Shown here piece after piece: positions 1 through 6,937 of a stretch of DNA of 10,363 nt. The first letter of the stretch is position 1. Each line of letters begins with the position of its first letter. The stretch is from Eubacteriales bacterium (GTDB lineage Bacteria > Bacillota_A > Clostridia > Christensenellales > Aristaeellaceae): contig JAQUXV010000067.1 of NCBI GenBank assembly GCA_028692205.1, forward strand, positions 1 to 10,363, read 5' to 3'. The position numbers and the translations under genes are program-made. Below the pieces are notes generated by a model that was not told where the DNA came from, did not search any database, and saw only the letters and a program-made list of their open reading frames with translations.

Positions 1-54
1 GGCTGCGCAAGCATCGTCGCCGAGCCCATGCTGGAAAAGCTGCTGGCAAACTGA
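1..54 (+). CDS. C-terminal end of an unidentified protein (partial)
   Basis: Frame 1 is open from the window edge and closes with TGA at 52-54, giving a 17-residue tail that ends in PMLEKLLAN. The helical, charged tail and the good codon use suggest the end of a real gene, but too little remains to name a family. It lies 223 bases before the sugar-binding protein on the same strand. It could be a regulator or enzyme of the same locus; this is inference from position only. Confidence 0.5.
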   Translation, partial: GCASIVAEPMLEKLLAN

Positions 55-156
55 ACCCTTGCGGCGATACGGAAAACGGCCCGGCATTCATTCGAGTTTT
101 CAGGCAAACGCGGGCGCGGCGCTTTACGGCCATCACACATCATCCCGAAGCGGAAG

Positions 157-190
157 CCGCAGGAACAGCGGCAAGGTTCCTTCCCTGCGG
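157..190 (+). promoter_or_regulatory. Hairpin in the leader of the sugar transport operon
   Basis: The 223 bases between the upstream tail and the binding-protein gene hold no convincing gene. The reading frame of the binding protein stays open back to position 59, but nothing there has a ribosome binding site. CCGCA at 157-161 pairs with TGCGG at 186-190. Inside, GGAAC (162-166) pairs with GTTCC (176-180), leaving a 5-base bulge; alternatively CCGCAGG pairs with CCTGCGG. No T-run follows, so it is not an obvious terminator. It may be the terminator-like end of the upstream gene, an mRNA-stabilising hairpin or an operator. I found no clear -35/-10 pair or catabolite-repression (cre) box here. 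Confidence 0.3.
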
Positions 191-277
191 TATGCGCGCA
201 ACAGGCGTAAAGTCCACACGGCGTTTCCCTGGGTAACAATGGGTACTCAAAAGACCAGAAATAATGGAGGTAGAAAA

Positions 278-1540
278 ATGACCAAATTGCTCAAAACCCT
301 ATTGTGTGTCGCGCTCGCGGCGGCCATGGCGTTCGGCATTCTCGGCTCTGCCGCTGCGGATGACGGGCAGGTAACCCTCAACGCGATCTTCATGAAACAG
401 GCCGGTTACAGCGAAGACGACGTTACCGCGATGACGCAGGAGTTTGAGGCGCTCAACCCCAACATCACGGTAAACCTGACCTTCGTGGCCTATGAAGAGC
501 TTTCACCCAAAATCCTCACCTCCGCCAAATCCGGCGGCTATGATGTGATCCTTGGCGACTGCATCTGGCCCGCTCAGTTCGCGCAAGCCGGCATGGTGCT
601 GGACCTGACCGATAAGGTTTCCACGCTGGAGCTGGACGATATCTATCAGGGCGCGCTGGATTCCGTAACCTACAAGGGCCGTTACTACGGCATTCCGTGG
701 CTGAACGACGTAAAATACCTGTTCTACAACGAGCAGATGCTTACCGCCGCCGGTTTCACCGAGCCCCCCAAAACGTGGGACGAGCTGCTGACCCAGGCGA
801 AAGCCATGAAGGAGCAGGGCATTGTGGATTACCCCATCGCATGGAGCTGGTCGCAGGCGGAATGCCTGGTGTGCGACTACACGGCGGTCGCGGGCAGCTT
901 CGGCGGCGCGTTTGTCGATGCGGATAATAACCCGGCCATCAACAGCGACGCCAATAAGGCGGCTCTGGACTTCATGGTCGGCACGCTGAACGACGGCCTG
1001 ACCAACCCGAAATCCCTTGAAATGATCGAGGACGACGTACTGAGCACCTTCGCTTCCGGCAACGCCGCCTTCGCCCTCAACTGGACGTACATGTACAACG
1101 CAGCGAAAGACCCCGCCCAGTCCTCCGTCGCGGACGCCGTGAAGATCACGACGATCCCGGGCACCGACGCGGCCGCCAGCGCGACGGTGAACGGCGGTAT
1201 GCCGCTGATGATCACCTCCGGCTCCCAGCACCCGGACGAAGCGTGGGATTACGCGCTGTACCTCTCCTCCAAGGACGTGCAGAAACGGTATGCCAAGAGC
1301 GCTCTGCCCATCTGGAAGTCCCTCTATTCCGACGAGGATGTTATCAACACGAACGCCGATGTGGTGGAAGCTTCGAAACTCCAGTACGACTACATCGTCA
1401 ACCGTCCGCAGGTTCCCTACTATAACGAGCTTTCCACCTTTATGCAGGCCGAACTGCAAAACGTACTGCTCGGTAACGAGGCGTCTCAGGATGCCCTTGA
1501 CGCCATGCAGCAAAAGGCTGTGGAGCTTTCCAACCAATAA
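278..1540 (+). CDS. Extracellular sugar-binding protein of an ABC importer
   Basis: Solute-binding protein of the family 1 (MalE/UgpB-like) type, 420 residues, the usual length. It captures a sugar outside the membrane and hands it to the two permeases encoded next. The start at 278 is fixed by GGAGG at 266-270, 7 bases upstream, and by the signal peptide beginning MTKLLKTLL; the open frame upstream lacks such a site. A hydrophobic segment (about residues 5-22) ends in SAAA followed by DDG, a signal peptidase I site around residue 27. There is no lipobox cysteine, although a monoderm binding protein would normally need a lipid anchor. Typical family segments are visible: an early EFEALNP stretch, YDVILGD, and GIPW followed by YNEQML. 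The exact sugar cannot be read from sequence. A hairpin downstream separates it from the permeases. Confidence 0.92.
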   Translation: MTKLLKTLLCVALAAAMAFGILGSAAADDGQVTLNAIFMKQAGYSEDDVTAMTQEFEALNPNITVNLTFVAYEELSPKILTSAKSGGYDVILGDCIWPAQFAQAGMVLDLTDKVSTLELDDIYQGALDSVTYKGRYYGIPWLNDVKYLFYNEQMLTAAGFTEPPKTWDELLTQAKAMKEQGIVDYPIAWSWSQAECLVCDYTAVAGSFGGAFVDADNNPAINSDANKAALDFMVGTLNDGLTNPKSLEMIEDDVLSTFASGNAAFALNWTYMYNAAKDPAQSSVADAVKITTIPGTDAAASATVNGGMPLMITSGSQHPDEAWDYALYLSSKDVQKRYAKSALPIWKSLYSDEDVINTNADVVEASKLQYDYIVNRPQVPYYNELSTFMQAELQNVLLGNEASQDALDAMQQKAVELSNQ

Positions 1541-1553
1541 GGATAGCCGTTTG

Positions 1554-1586
1554 AAAAAAAGGGGGGGCTTCCTCCCCCCTTTTTTT
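1554..1586 (+). terminator. Intrinsic terminator-like hairpin between binding protein and permeases
   Basis: Seven A and seven G (1554-1567) face six C (1574-1579) and seven T (1580-1586), so 13 base pairs can form with a small loop. The T-run closes it as in a factor-independent terminator. It starts 13 bases after the binding-protein stop and ends 17 bases before the first permease start. The permeases have no obvious promoter of their own, so this is best read as a leaky terminator or 3'-end stabiliser that makes the binding protein more abundant than the membrane parts, a known arrangement in sugar ABC operons. Confidence 0.8.
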
Positions 1587-1603
1587 CTGTAAAGGAGCAT
1601 CGC

Positions 1604-2491
1604 ATGAATAAGAAAGCGGAGCAGCGTTTCGCCTACGGCGTCATTTCTCCGGCGCTGATTATCGTATTTGGAGTCATCATCGTCCCCATGTTCACAACGC
1701 TGTATTATACCGTTGTGAACACCAACCTCAGTTCCGCGCATTACGGGGATTTTGCGGGGCTGCAGTTTTACGCAAGCGTTCTCGGCAGCGCCACCTTCTG
1801 GGCCGATCTATGGCGCACGCTGTACTTCTCCATTTTTTCCACCCTGCTGGAAACCGTCATCGGCCTTGCGGTTGCCCTGCTGCTGAACGGGACGTTCCCC
1901 GGCGTTAAATTTCTGCGCGGAATCATCATCATCCCCTGGGCGATTCCCACAGTGGTCAACGCCAGCCTGTGGAAACTGATCTTCAACGGCCAATACGGTG
2001 TTTTCAACGCCATCCTGCAGCATTTTCACCTGATCGGCGATTATGTTTCCTGGCTTGGGAACCCCGCGACCGCCATGAACATGATTATTATCGCCGATAC
2101 CTGGAAAATGACGCCTCTGGCCGTCATCTTCTTCCTTGCGGCGCTTCAAAGCCTGAACTATTCCACCCACGAAGCCGCAATGGTGGACGGAGCCAACGTA
2201 TTCAAACGTTTCTGGGTCATTACGCTCCCCCACCTCAAGCCGACGATTTTCATCGTCGTCGTGATGCGCATGGTCGAGAAATTCAAGGCGTTTGATATCT
2301 TCTATATTATGACGCGCGGCGGCCCCGCCAACAGCACAAAAACGCTGATGTACGACGCTTATCTGAGCGCGTTCAACAACCTCAATTATTCCGTCGCGGC
2401 CACCTATGCCTTTCTGATTGCGATTATCGTGGTCGGCATGGTCGCCACCTCCAAGAAACTGATGATGAACGGCGGTGATGAGCTTGTATAA
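1604..2491 (+). CDS. Sugar ABC transporter permease, MalF/UgpA type
   Basis: Inner-membrane permease of a carbohydrate ABC importer (CUT1 class), 295 residues, normal for the family. It pairs with the next gene product to form the channel. Hydrophobic helices are seen near residues 12-36, 68-95, 105-125, 157-182, 213-222 and 265-281. The cytoplasmic EAA loop that docks on the ATPase is at about 190-210, reading EAAMVDGAN and ending in LPHLKP, and a TRGGP motif follows at 237-241. The start is supported by AAGGAG at 1591-1596. The end overlaps the next gene by 14 bases, which suggests translational coupling. No ATPase gene lies in the operon, so the pair probably uses a shared MsmX/MsmK-like ATPase encoded elsewhere (inference). 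Confidence 0.93.
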   Translation: MNKKAEQRFAYGVISPALIIVFGVIIVPMFTTLYYTVVNTNLSSAHYGDFAGLQFYASVLGSATFWADLWRTLYFSIFSTLLETVIGLAVALLLNGTFPGVKFLRGIIIIPWAIPTVVNASLWKLIFNGQYGVFNAILQHFHLIGDYVSWLGNPATAMNMIIIADTWKMTPLAVIFFLAALQSLNYSTHEAAMVDGANVFKRFWVITLPHLKPTIFIVVVMRMVEKFKAFDIFYIMTRGGPANSTKTLMYDAYLSAFNNLNYSVAATYAFLIAIIVVGMVATSKKLMMNGGDELV

Positions 2492-3353
2492 AGTTGGTTT
2501 CAGCCGCCGTAAGCTCCGCTTGCGCATTGTGCAGTATTGCTTCGGGGCGCTGGTGGCGCTCGGCACGCTATTGCCCATTCTGTGGATGTTCATCAGCAGC
2601 GTTACCCTGCCCAAAGACTTGACCTCGCTCCCGCTGCACATCGACTTATCCCACTTCACGCTGGAACGCTATACCAGCATCTTTACCGACACAAGCACGT
2701 CCAGCGTCACCTATGTGTTCCGTATTTCCATGGTCAACAGCCTGATCGTCGCGTTCTTCGTAACCGTAATTTCCCTCATTGTCGGCTCCGCGGCGGCTTA
2801 CGCGTTCGCGAGGCTGCGGTTCCGTTTCCGCAACGGACTGATGATGACGACGCTGTTCACCTACATGCTTCCGAGCGTTGCGCTGGTCATTCCCATGTAC
2901 CTCATTTTCAGCGGCGCCAACATGCTCAACAAGCGCTATACGCTGATCATCCTGTACCTTTCCTTTATCATCCCGTTCATCATCTGGGTAATGCAGGGCT
3001 ATTTTTCCTCAGTATCCAAATCGTTTGAGGAAGCGGCGATGATCGACGGCTGCACCCGTATGCAAACGTTCCTGCACATCTTCGTACCGATCGCGCGCCC
3101 AGGCCTGATTTCCACCGGCATTCTCGCCTTCCTGATGTCGTGGGACGAGTTCTTTCTGGCGTTGATCTTCACCTCCAACATCGCGTCCAAAACGATTACC
3201 GTCGCCATTGCGGAGTTTAACGGCAAATTTACGATCGATTATGGTATGATATCGGCAGCGGGGATTCTGGCATCGATTCTGCCGACGCTGATCACGCTGA
3301 TATTCCAACGGTATATTGTCATGGGCATGACCGCAGGAGGCGTGAAAGAATGA
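2478..3353 (+). CDS. Sugar ABC transporter permease, MalG/UgpE type
   Basis: Second permease of the importer, 291 residues from the ATG at 2478; a GTG at 2475 would add one residue. Neither start has a good ribosome binding site, and the gene begins inside the end of the first permease, so re-initiation by ribosomes finishing that gene is likely. Helices are seen near residues 15-42, 86-112, 122-146, 155-175, 210-235 and 258-285. The EAA loop at about 184-208 (EEAAMIDGC, ending in PIARPG) and the MSWDEFF stretch after it are typical of MalG-like permeases. The stop TGA overlaps the ATG of the kinase gene as ATGA, continuing the tight operon. Confidence 0.93.
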   Translation: MSLYKVGFSRRKLRLRIVQYCFGALVALGTLLPILWMFISSVTLPKDLTSLPLHIDLSHFTLERYTSIFTDTSTSSVTYVFRISMVNSLIVAFFVTVISLIVGSAAAYAFARLRFRFRNGLMMTTLFTYMLPSVALVIPMYLIFSGANMLNKRYTLIILYLSFIIPFIIWVMQGYFSSVSKSFEEAAMIDGCTRMQTFLHIFVPIARPGLISTGILAFLMSWDEFFLALIFTSNIASKTITVAIAEFNGKFTIDYGMISAAGILASILPTLITLIFQRYIVMGMTAGGVKE

Positions 3354-4339
3354 GCATTGGGTCTGCGGTTTCTCCGCACGATGTATTCATCGGGGTTGAT
3401 CTTGGCGGCACGAACATCCGCGTAAAGTGCTCCGGGCGTGACGGGCGCATTCTGCATGAGGAGACTATCCCGACGGTTTCGAAGGTCTACGGGGAAACGC
3501 TGGAAGAAAACCTGATCGGGATTATTGAGAAATCCGTGTCGAGCGTCAGCAGTGATACCCGCCGTGTGCTGGCCGTCGGCATGGGGGTTCCCGGCATTTA
3601 TTATCAGCGGAAAATTCTGATGAGCCCGAACATTGATACCATCAACATTTCGCGGTTGCTGGCGCATTTTGAGCGCAAAGGGATTGCCTTTCACATCTCC
3701 AACGATGTCAAATGCGCCGCCATGGGCGAGCAATGGAAAGGGATCGCGCGCAACTGCGATAATTTTGTGCTGGTCAACATCGGCACCGGCGTAAGCGTTG
3801 CTACCGTTATCAACGGACGGGTTTATCAGGGGGAGCACGGCGCGGCGGGCGAAATCGCCTATTGGATTTCCGATGTCGGTTCCACCGCCGGGTATGGCGA
3901 AGGGCATGTGCCGCTGGAGGAAAAGTTCAGCGGGCGCTGGCTGGCCGAAAACGTAAAAACCCGTCTGCGCGCAGAAATGCCCGATGGCTGGACGGAGGAA
4001 CAAATTGCCGCGATCACCACCAAGGAAATTTTTGCGGCGTGTTATCAGGGAAACGAAATCATCAAGGATGTTGTGGACGACGCTGTTCGGCATCTGGCAA
4101 CGGCGCTGGCCAACATCTGCGTCCTTCTGGATCCGCGCCTGTTGGTGTTCAGCGGCGGCATCACCGCCGATCTCGGTTATTTTATCGGCTATCTCCAATC
4201 TTATCTACAAAAAATCGTTCCGTTTCCCCCGGAAATCGCGCAATCTTCGCTAAACGGGGACGCCGGTATCTACGGGGCCATCGCCATGGCCATCCGGCAA
4301 ACGGAAGAAGGCAATCGGGAAGAAGGCGAAGAATCTTGA
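3350..4339 (+). CDS. ROK-family sugar kinase lacking the zinc motif
   Basis: Cytoplasmic sugar kinase of the ROK group, 329 residues; it should phosphorylate the imported sugar with ATP. The phosphate-binding loop is DLGGTN at 17-22 and the probable catalytic base is Asp119 in SNDVKCAAMGE. A second ATP-binding segment is NIGTGV at 143-148, and the C-terminal SGG is at 268-270. The ROK signature region reads GEHGAAGEIAYW at 161-172. In canonical ROK kinases this is GEIGH followed by a CxCGxxGC zinc site; here the histidine is replaced and the cysteine cluster is absent, so it belongs to a zinc-free subgroup. It has no N-terminal helix-turn-helix, so it is a kinase rather than a ROK repressor. 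GGAGG at 3336-3340 supports the start. The sugar is unknown; neighbours suggest an amino sugar. Confidence 0.88.
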   Translation: MSIGSAVSPHDVFIGVDLGGTNIRVKCSGRDGRILHEETIPTVSKVYGETLEENLIGIIEKSVSSVSSDTRRVLAVGMGVPGIYYQRKILMSPNIDTINISRLLAHFERKGIAFHISNDVKCAAMGEQWKGIARNCDNFVLVNIGTGVSVATVINGRVYQGEHGAAGEIAYWISDVGSTAGYGEGHVPLEEKFSGRWLAENVKTRLRAEMPDGWTEEQIAAITTKEIFAACYQGNEIIKDVVDDAVRHLATALANICVLLDPRLLVFSGGITADLGYFIGYLQSYLQKIVPFPPEIAQSSLNGDAGIYGAIAMAIRQTEEGNREEGEES

Positions 4340-5367
4340 CCCTTATGTGGCGGGAAATTTTTGAACAACCGGATGCGCTGAGGCATTGCCGCGAGCAGAA
4401 CCAGACAACCCTGCAAGCGTTGGTGGACGCCGTGAACCGCTTTCGGCCGCATACGGTCGTGTTCACCGGCAGAGGTTCCTCCGATCACGCGGGCCAGTAC
4501 GGCAAGTACCTGATCGAGATCTACAAGGGGCTGCCGGTATCGCTGGCCTCGCCCTCCGTTATCACGGATTACGCGGGTAGTGTGGATTACGGCGGCTGTC
4601 TGGTGATTGGCATATCGCAGTCCGGGCAGACCAAGGATGTGCTTTCCGTGCTATTGGCGGCAAAAGCGCAGGGTGCGCTGACCGTGGCGATTACCAACGA
4701 TGCCGGTTCCCCGGTTGCAGGTGCCACCGATTACCACCTTTTCTGCGCGGTTGGCGAAGAAAAAAGTTTGGAAGCCACCAAAACATTCGCAGCGCAGTGC
4801 TATCTGCTCTTCCTGCTGGTTGCGCAATGGTCAGGCCACGCCGCACTAGCAGAAAAGGCAGCCTCCGTACCGGACGTGGTTTCCATGGCGCTCACGCTGG
4901 GCGAGGCGGTGTCCGCCCTTACGCCGCGCTACCGCTTCGCACAGGAGATGTTTATTCTGGCGCGCGGAACCGAGCTGCCCCTCGCGATGGAAGCCTGCCT
5001 GAAGATCAACGAATCCTCCTATGTTCGCGCACGCCCGTTTTCCATCAGTGATTTTTTGCACGGGCCGGTCGCGATGGTCGAAAAGGATACGCCCGTTATC
5101 CTGATCGACGTTGAAACCGCCGTACGCGGCAGCACAACCGGCATTCTGCCGAAACTGCATGCCTGTGGCGCTGATTTGCTTGCCGTTACGTCGGACCCGG
5201 TTCTGGCTAAAGAAAGTGACGCATCCATTCTGATTCCCAAAGGGTACGATGGCCCGGAGGCCGCTTTTGCCGTGATGGCGATTATGCAGATGTTCGCCTG
5301 TAAACTGTCGCTGTTGAAAGGCAACAACCCGGATCAACCGCGGGGCTTGCAAAAAGTGACGGGCTAA
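4336..5367 (+). CDS. SIS-domain sugar-phosphate isomerase/deaminase, GlmS/AgaS-like
   Basis: Double SIS-domain enzyme of 343 residues, like the isomerase half of GlmS without its glutaminase domain; relatives include AgaS, FrlB and NagB-II deaminases/deglycases. The first SIS domain shows GRGSSDHAG at 45-53, SQSGQTKD at 94-101 and EKSLEATKTFA at 142-152, which bind the sugar phosphate. Residues matching the GlmS isomerase catalytic set are present: Glu226 in INESSY, His242 in FLHGP and Lys340 near the end in NPDQPRGLQK. It probably removes the amino group from a phosphorylated amino sugar or fructosamine made by the preceding kinase. I prefer the TTG at 4336, which overlaps the kinase stop and sits 9 bases after AGAAGG (4321-4326). 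The ATG at 4345 (340 residues) has no such site but is possible. Confidence 0.88.
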   Translation: MTLMWREIFEQPDALRHCREQNQTTLQALVDAVNRFRPHTVVFTGRGSSDHAGQYGKYLIEIYKGLPVSLASPSVITDYAGSVDYGGCLVIGISQSGQTKDVLSVLLAAKAQGALTVAITNDAGSPVAGATDYHLFCAVGEEKSLEATKTFAAQCYLLFLLVAQWSGHAALAEKAASVPDVVSMALTLGEAVSALTPRYRFAQEMFILARGTELPLAMEACLKINESSYVRARPFSISDFLHGPVAMVEKDTPVILIDVETAVRGSTTGILPKLHACGADLLAVTSDPVLAKESDASILIPKGYDGPEAAFAVMAIMQMFACKLSLLKGNNPDQPRGLQKVTG

Positions 5368-5381
5368 CCCACAGAAAACCG

Positions 5382-5429
5382 AAAATCCATCCCGGGAGAA
5401 ACCATTCATCTTCCCGGGATGGATTTTTT
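5382..5429. terminator. Bidirectional intrinsic terminator between convergent operons
   Basis: A perfect 16-bp inverted repeat (5382-5397 with 5412-5427) has a 14-base loop. It is closed by six T on the + strand and by AAAA, preceded by another A-run, on the other side. It lies 14 bases after the SIS gene stop and 40 bases beyond the stop of the converging ECF gene, so it can end transcription from both directions. Confidence 0.9.
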
Positions 5430-5469
5430 GTTTACCTAAAAATGCTGTGTTTTCTAAAGGGTTGGCAAA

Positions 5470-6378
5470 CTATTTAACGTTGCCTCCCCCATCCACGGAA
5501 GGCATGCCCACCAGTGTTCGCAGGCTGCGGTTTCCATTCACCACGCCAAGCAGCACAGCGATAAAATATGCCTTTACAGTATTGCCGAGTATCTCCTCCG
5601 CCACCCTAGGAATCCAGATCACAGAGAAAGGAAGAACCTTCCAGCTGGCATAGATGGTTTCGCGTAAAATCACGGTGTTCAGCGTCGTCACAATCAGCCC
5701 GGACAGAATCAGCACCAGCAACAGTTGGGGAATCGAGCGCAAGCCGTTACGGCTCTTTCGGGAGATCAAGAAATCCGCAATCAGTAACAGAAGGCCCAGC
5801 ACCGCGCTACCGATAACCCCCGTTGTTACGAACGTACTGTAGGTGGCCAGATTACCCGCGGGATCTTTGGTGTTCATGGTTCTTGTAATCAGCATTCTGC
5901 TGATGAGGTGCATTTGATCGGTTTGAATGTCCTGCTGCACTCCCTGAGCGTAAAAGGAACTATTGATGCCGTCGGCAGACAGGCACAACACATTGCCGAT
6001 TCCCACCAGCAGCAGAATCAGAGAACAAACAATAACCACGATTCGCATCTTACGGCTGCTCTTCTTTTGCAATACACGCCATAACGCTCCCCGGATCAAT
6101 CCTCCCAGCGCCGCGGCCAGCGTCATCAACGGGAGATAAGCTCCCATGGGTTTCAATATATATCCCAAAAAATCGACAAGGCCGGACACAATTGCGCCGT
6201 ACAGGGGGCCGAAAAGCAGAGCGGGCATCATAGAGAAGATACCGGAAACGCCAATTCTGACACCATTCTCCCCAAACATGGGAATGTAAAAGGAAAACAT
6301 TGTTTTAATCACCAGCGAAATGCTTAAAAAGATTGCGGATACGGCAATGCGCCGGATATAGAAAGACGAAGTTTTCAA
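5470..6378 (-). CDS. ECF transporter S component, folate (FolT)-like, long form
   Basis: Membrane substrate-binding (S) subunit of an energy-coupling factor vitamin transporter, 302 residues. It would work with an EcfA/A'/T module encoded elsewhere. The start is the TTG at 6378, because AAGGAG at 6387-6392 lies 8 bases upstream; the longer frame from 6402 would run through that site. The folate-type core is at residues 10-100: a first helix after RRIAVSAIF, then GVSGIFSMMPALLFGPLYG and KPMGAYLPLMTLAAALGG. Short S components have about 180 residues. This one carries an extra helix (113-133), a polar stretch at about 136-185 including SRMLITRTMNTKDPAGN, and another helix (185-205) before the final helices (216-238, 248-280). 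I recall similar long proteins from Clostridia as folate-family S components. Folate specificity is inferred, and the upstream ZTP riboswitch supports it. Confidence 0.8.
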   Translation of the reverse strand: MKTSSFYIRRIAVSAIFLSISLVIKTMFSFYIPMFGENGVRIGVSGIFSMMPALLFGPLYGAIVSGLVDFLGYILKPMGAYLPLMTLAAALGGLIRGALWRVLQKKSSRKMRIVVIVCSLILLLVGIGNVLCLSADGINSSFYAQGVQQDIQTDQMHLISRMLITRTMNTKDPAGNLATYSTFVTTGVIGSAVLGLLLLIADFLISRKSRNGLRSIPQLLLVLILSGLIVTTLNTVILRETIYASWKVLPFSVIWIPRVAEEILGNTVKAYFIAVLLGVVNGNRSLRTLVGMPSVDGGGNVK

Positions 6379-6403
6379 TAAAATCTCTCCTTCCAATGAC
6401 AAG

Positions 6404-6416
6404 CCTTTTCAAAAGG
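6404..6416 (-). repeat. Short palindrome just upstream of the ECF gene
   Basis: CCTTTT and AAAAGG flank a single central base, about 10 bases before the ribosome binding site of the ECF S-component gene. It could be a repressor operator or a small hairpin near the translation start. No known regulator consensus is recognised. Confidence 0.3.
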
Positions 6417-6595
6417 AAATCACGGGGAAACCCAGAGAACAGCATCCAGATGCAACTCGCTTTTACTGTGTAATTCGCGCCGGGCAATCCGCCATTGTTT
6501 TACCGGTTTCAGTTTGGGAATGAATTCTGCGCCGGATCATTCGCCGACACAGCGAGGTTTCCCGGACGCTATTTTCTTCCTCCCGGACAGTCATT

Positions 6596-6655
6596 TTCTA
6601 TCGAGAATTCAACTGCTGACGATAGAACCTGTGACTGTGCAAGTGAAAACAGGTT
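6596..6655 (-). other. Two adjacent hairpins in the ECF gene leader
   Basis: TTCTATCG (6596-6603) pairs with CGATAGAA (6620-6627), and AACCTGT (6626-6632) pairs with ACAGGTT (6649-6655). The two stems share two bases, so they compete slightly. They lie in the 300 bases between the possible internal promoter (6692-6720) and the ECF gene. No known riboswitch consensus (THF, TPP, FMN, cobalamin) is visible. Apart from these stems and the palindrome at 6404, the stretch 6379-6690 appears to hold no gene. Confidence 0.35.
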
Positions 6656-6691
6656 ATCAATGCAAATTCGATTTCGGAACGAAAAACAGCA

Positions 6692-6720
6692 GTTTTACCA
6701 ACGCCTGTTTACCCTGTCAA
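6692..6720 (-). promoter_or_regulatory. Possible internal promoter for the ECF S-component gene
   Basis: On the minus strand a perfect TTGACA (6715-6720) is followed after 17 bases by TAAAAC (6692-6697), 4 of 6 matches to TATAAT. It lies just after the 17-bp hairpin at 6726-6770, so it could drive the ECF gene independently of the riboswitch-led transcript. Transcription would start near 6685 and leave a leader of about 300 bases. The weak -10 keeps this tentative. Confidence 0.4.
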
Positions 6721-6725
6721 CATAA

Positions 6726-6770
6726 CAATCCCTCCTGTTATGCAGCACGGCTACATAACAGGAGGGATTG
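6726..6770 (-). terminator. 17-bp inverted repeat, terminator-like, with a competing hairpin
   Basis: A perfect 17-base inverted repeat (6726-6742 with 6754-6770) has an 11-base loop. In minus-strand RNA it is followed by UUAUGUUG, a poor U-run, so termination would be weak or need help; on the + strand no T-run follows. A second helix is possible: GCTACATA (6750-6757) with TATGTAGC (6790-6797), plus GGGA/TCCC pairing inside. It uses bases of the 17-bp stem, so only one can form. In minus-strand transcription the competing arm is made first, as in antiterminator/terminator pairs. Confidence 0.5.
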
Positions 6771-6807
6771 CGAAAGACTCTCTTCTCCCTATGTAGCAGC
6801 GGGATGC

Positions 6808-6901
6808 GAACTTTGCACCGTAAGCCATAAAGGCTTTTCGTCCCTCTGACAACTCCCCGTTCAGAGGGCACTGTAAATTCAAAAATTTACGCGCAAAGTT
6901 C
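6808..6901 (-). other. Structured element: a 9-bp helix enclosing three hairpins
   Basis: GAACTTTGC (6808-6816) is an exact inverted match to GCAAAGTTC (6893-6901). Between them are three more stems in a row: AAGCC/GGCTT (6822-6826 with 6832-6836), CCCTCTGA/TCAGAGGG (6842-6849 with 6861-6868) and GTAAATT/AATTTAC (6873-6879 with 6884-6890). The arrangement resembles a four-way junction in RNA. It lies inside the leader between the ZTP riboswitch and the ECF gene. It may be a structured RNA domain or an inserted palindromic repeat; the sequence alone cannot decide. No protein-coding frame here is convincing. Confidence 0.5.
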
Positions 6902-6937
6902 TACTCTGCCTGATATTCTGTTTTCGTCAGAACGTGC

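Noticed and set aside
503..1741. Long minus-strand open frame (412 codons) opposite the binding protein gene
   Set aside because: It lies opposite a clear gene family member, its translation is rich in Arg, His, Gly and Val as expected for an antisense shadow, and it has no recognisable domain.
3239..4198. Minus-strand open frame of 319 codons opposite the kinase gene
   Set aside because: It is antisense to a well-supported ROK kinase, with no domain and no operon logic.
6379..6402. Upstream TTG start (6402) adding 8 residues to the ECF protein
   Set aside because: The added codons are the ribosome binding site itself (AAGGAG at 6387-6392); the TTG at 6378 is correctly spaced from it.
6379..6690. 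A tetrahydrofolate riboswitch directly before the ECF gene
   Set aside because: I compared the sequence with the THF aptamer as I remember it; the conserved blocks are not there. Only unrelated hairpins are seen.
6514..6849. Plus-strand open frame of 111 codons
   Set aside because: It runs through the inverted-repeat region with no ribosome binding site and no recognisable protein character.
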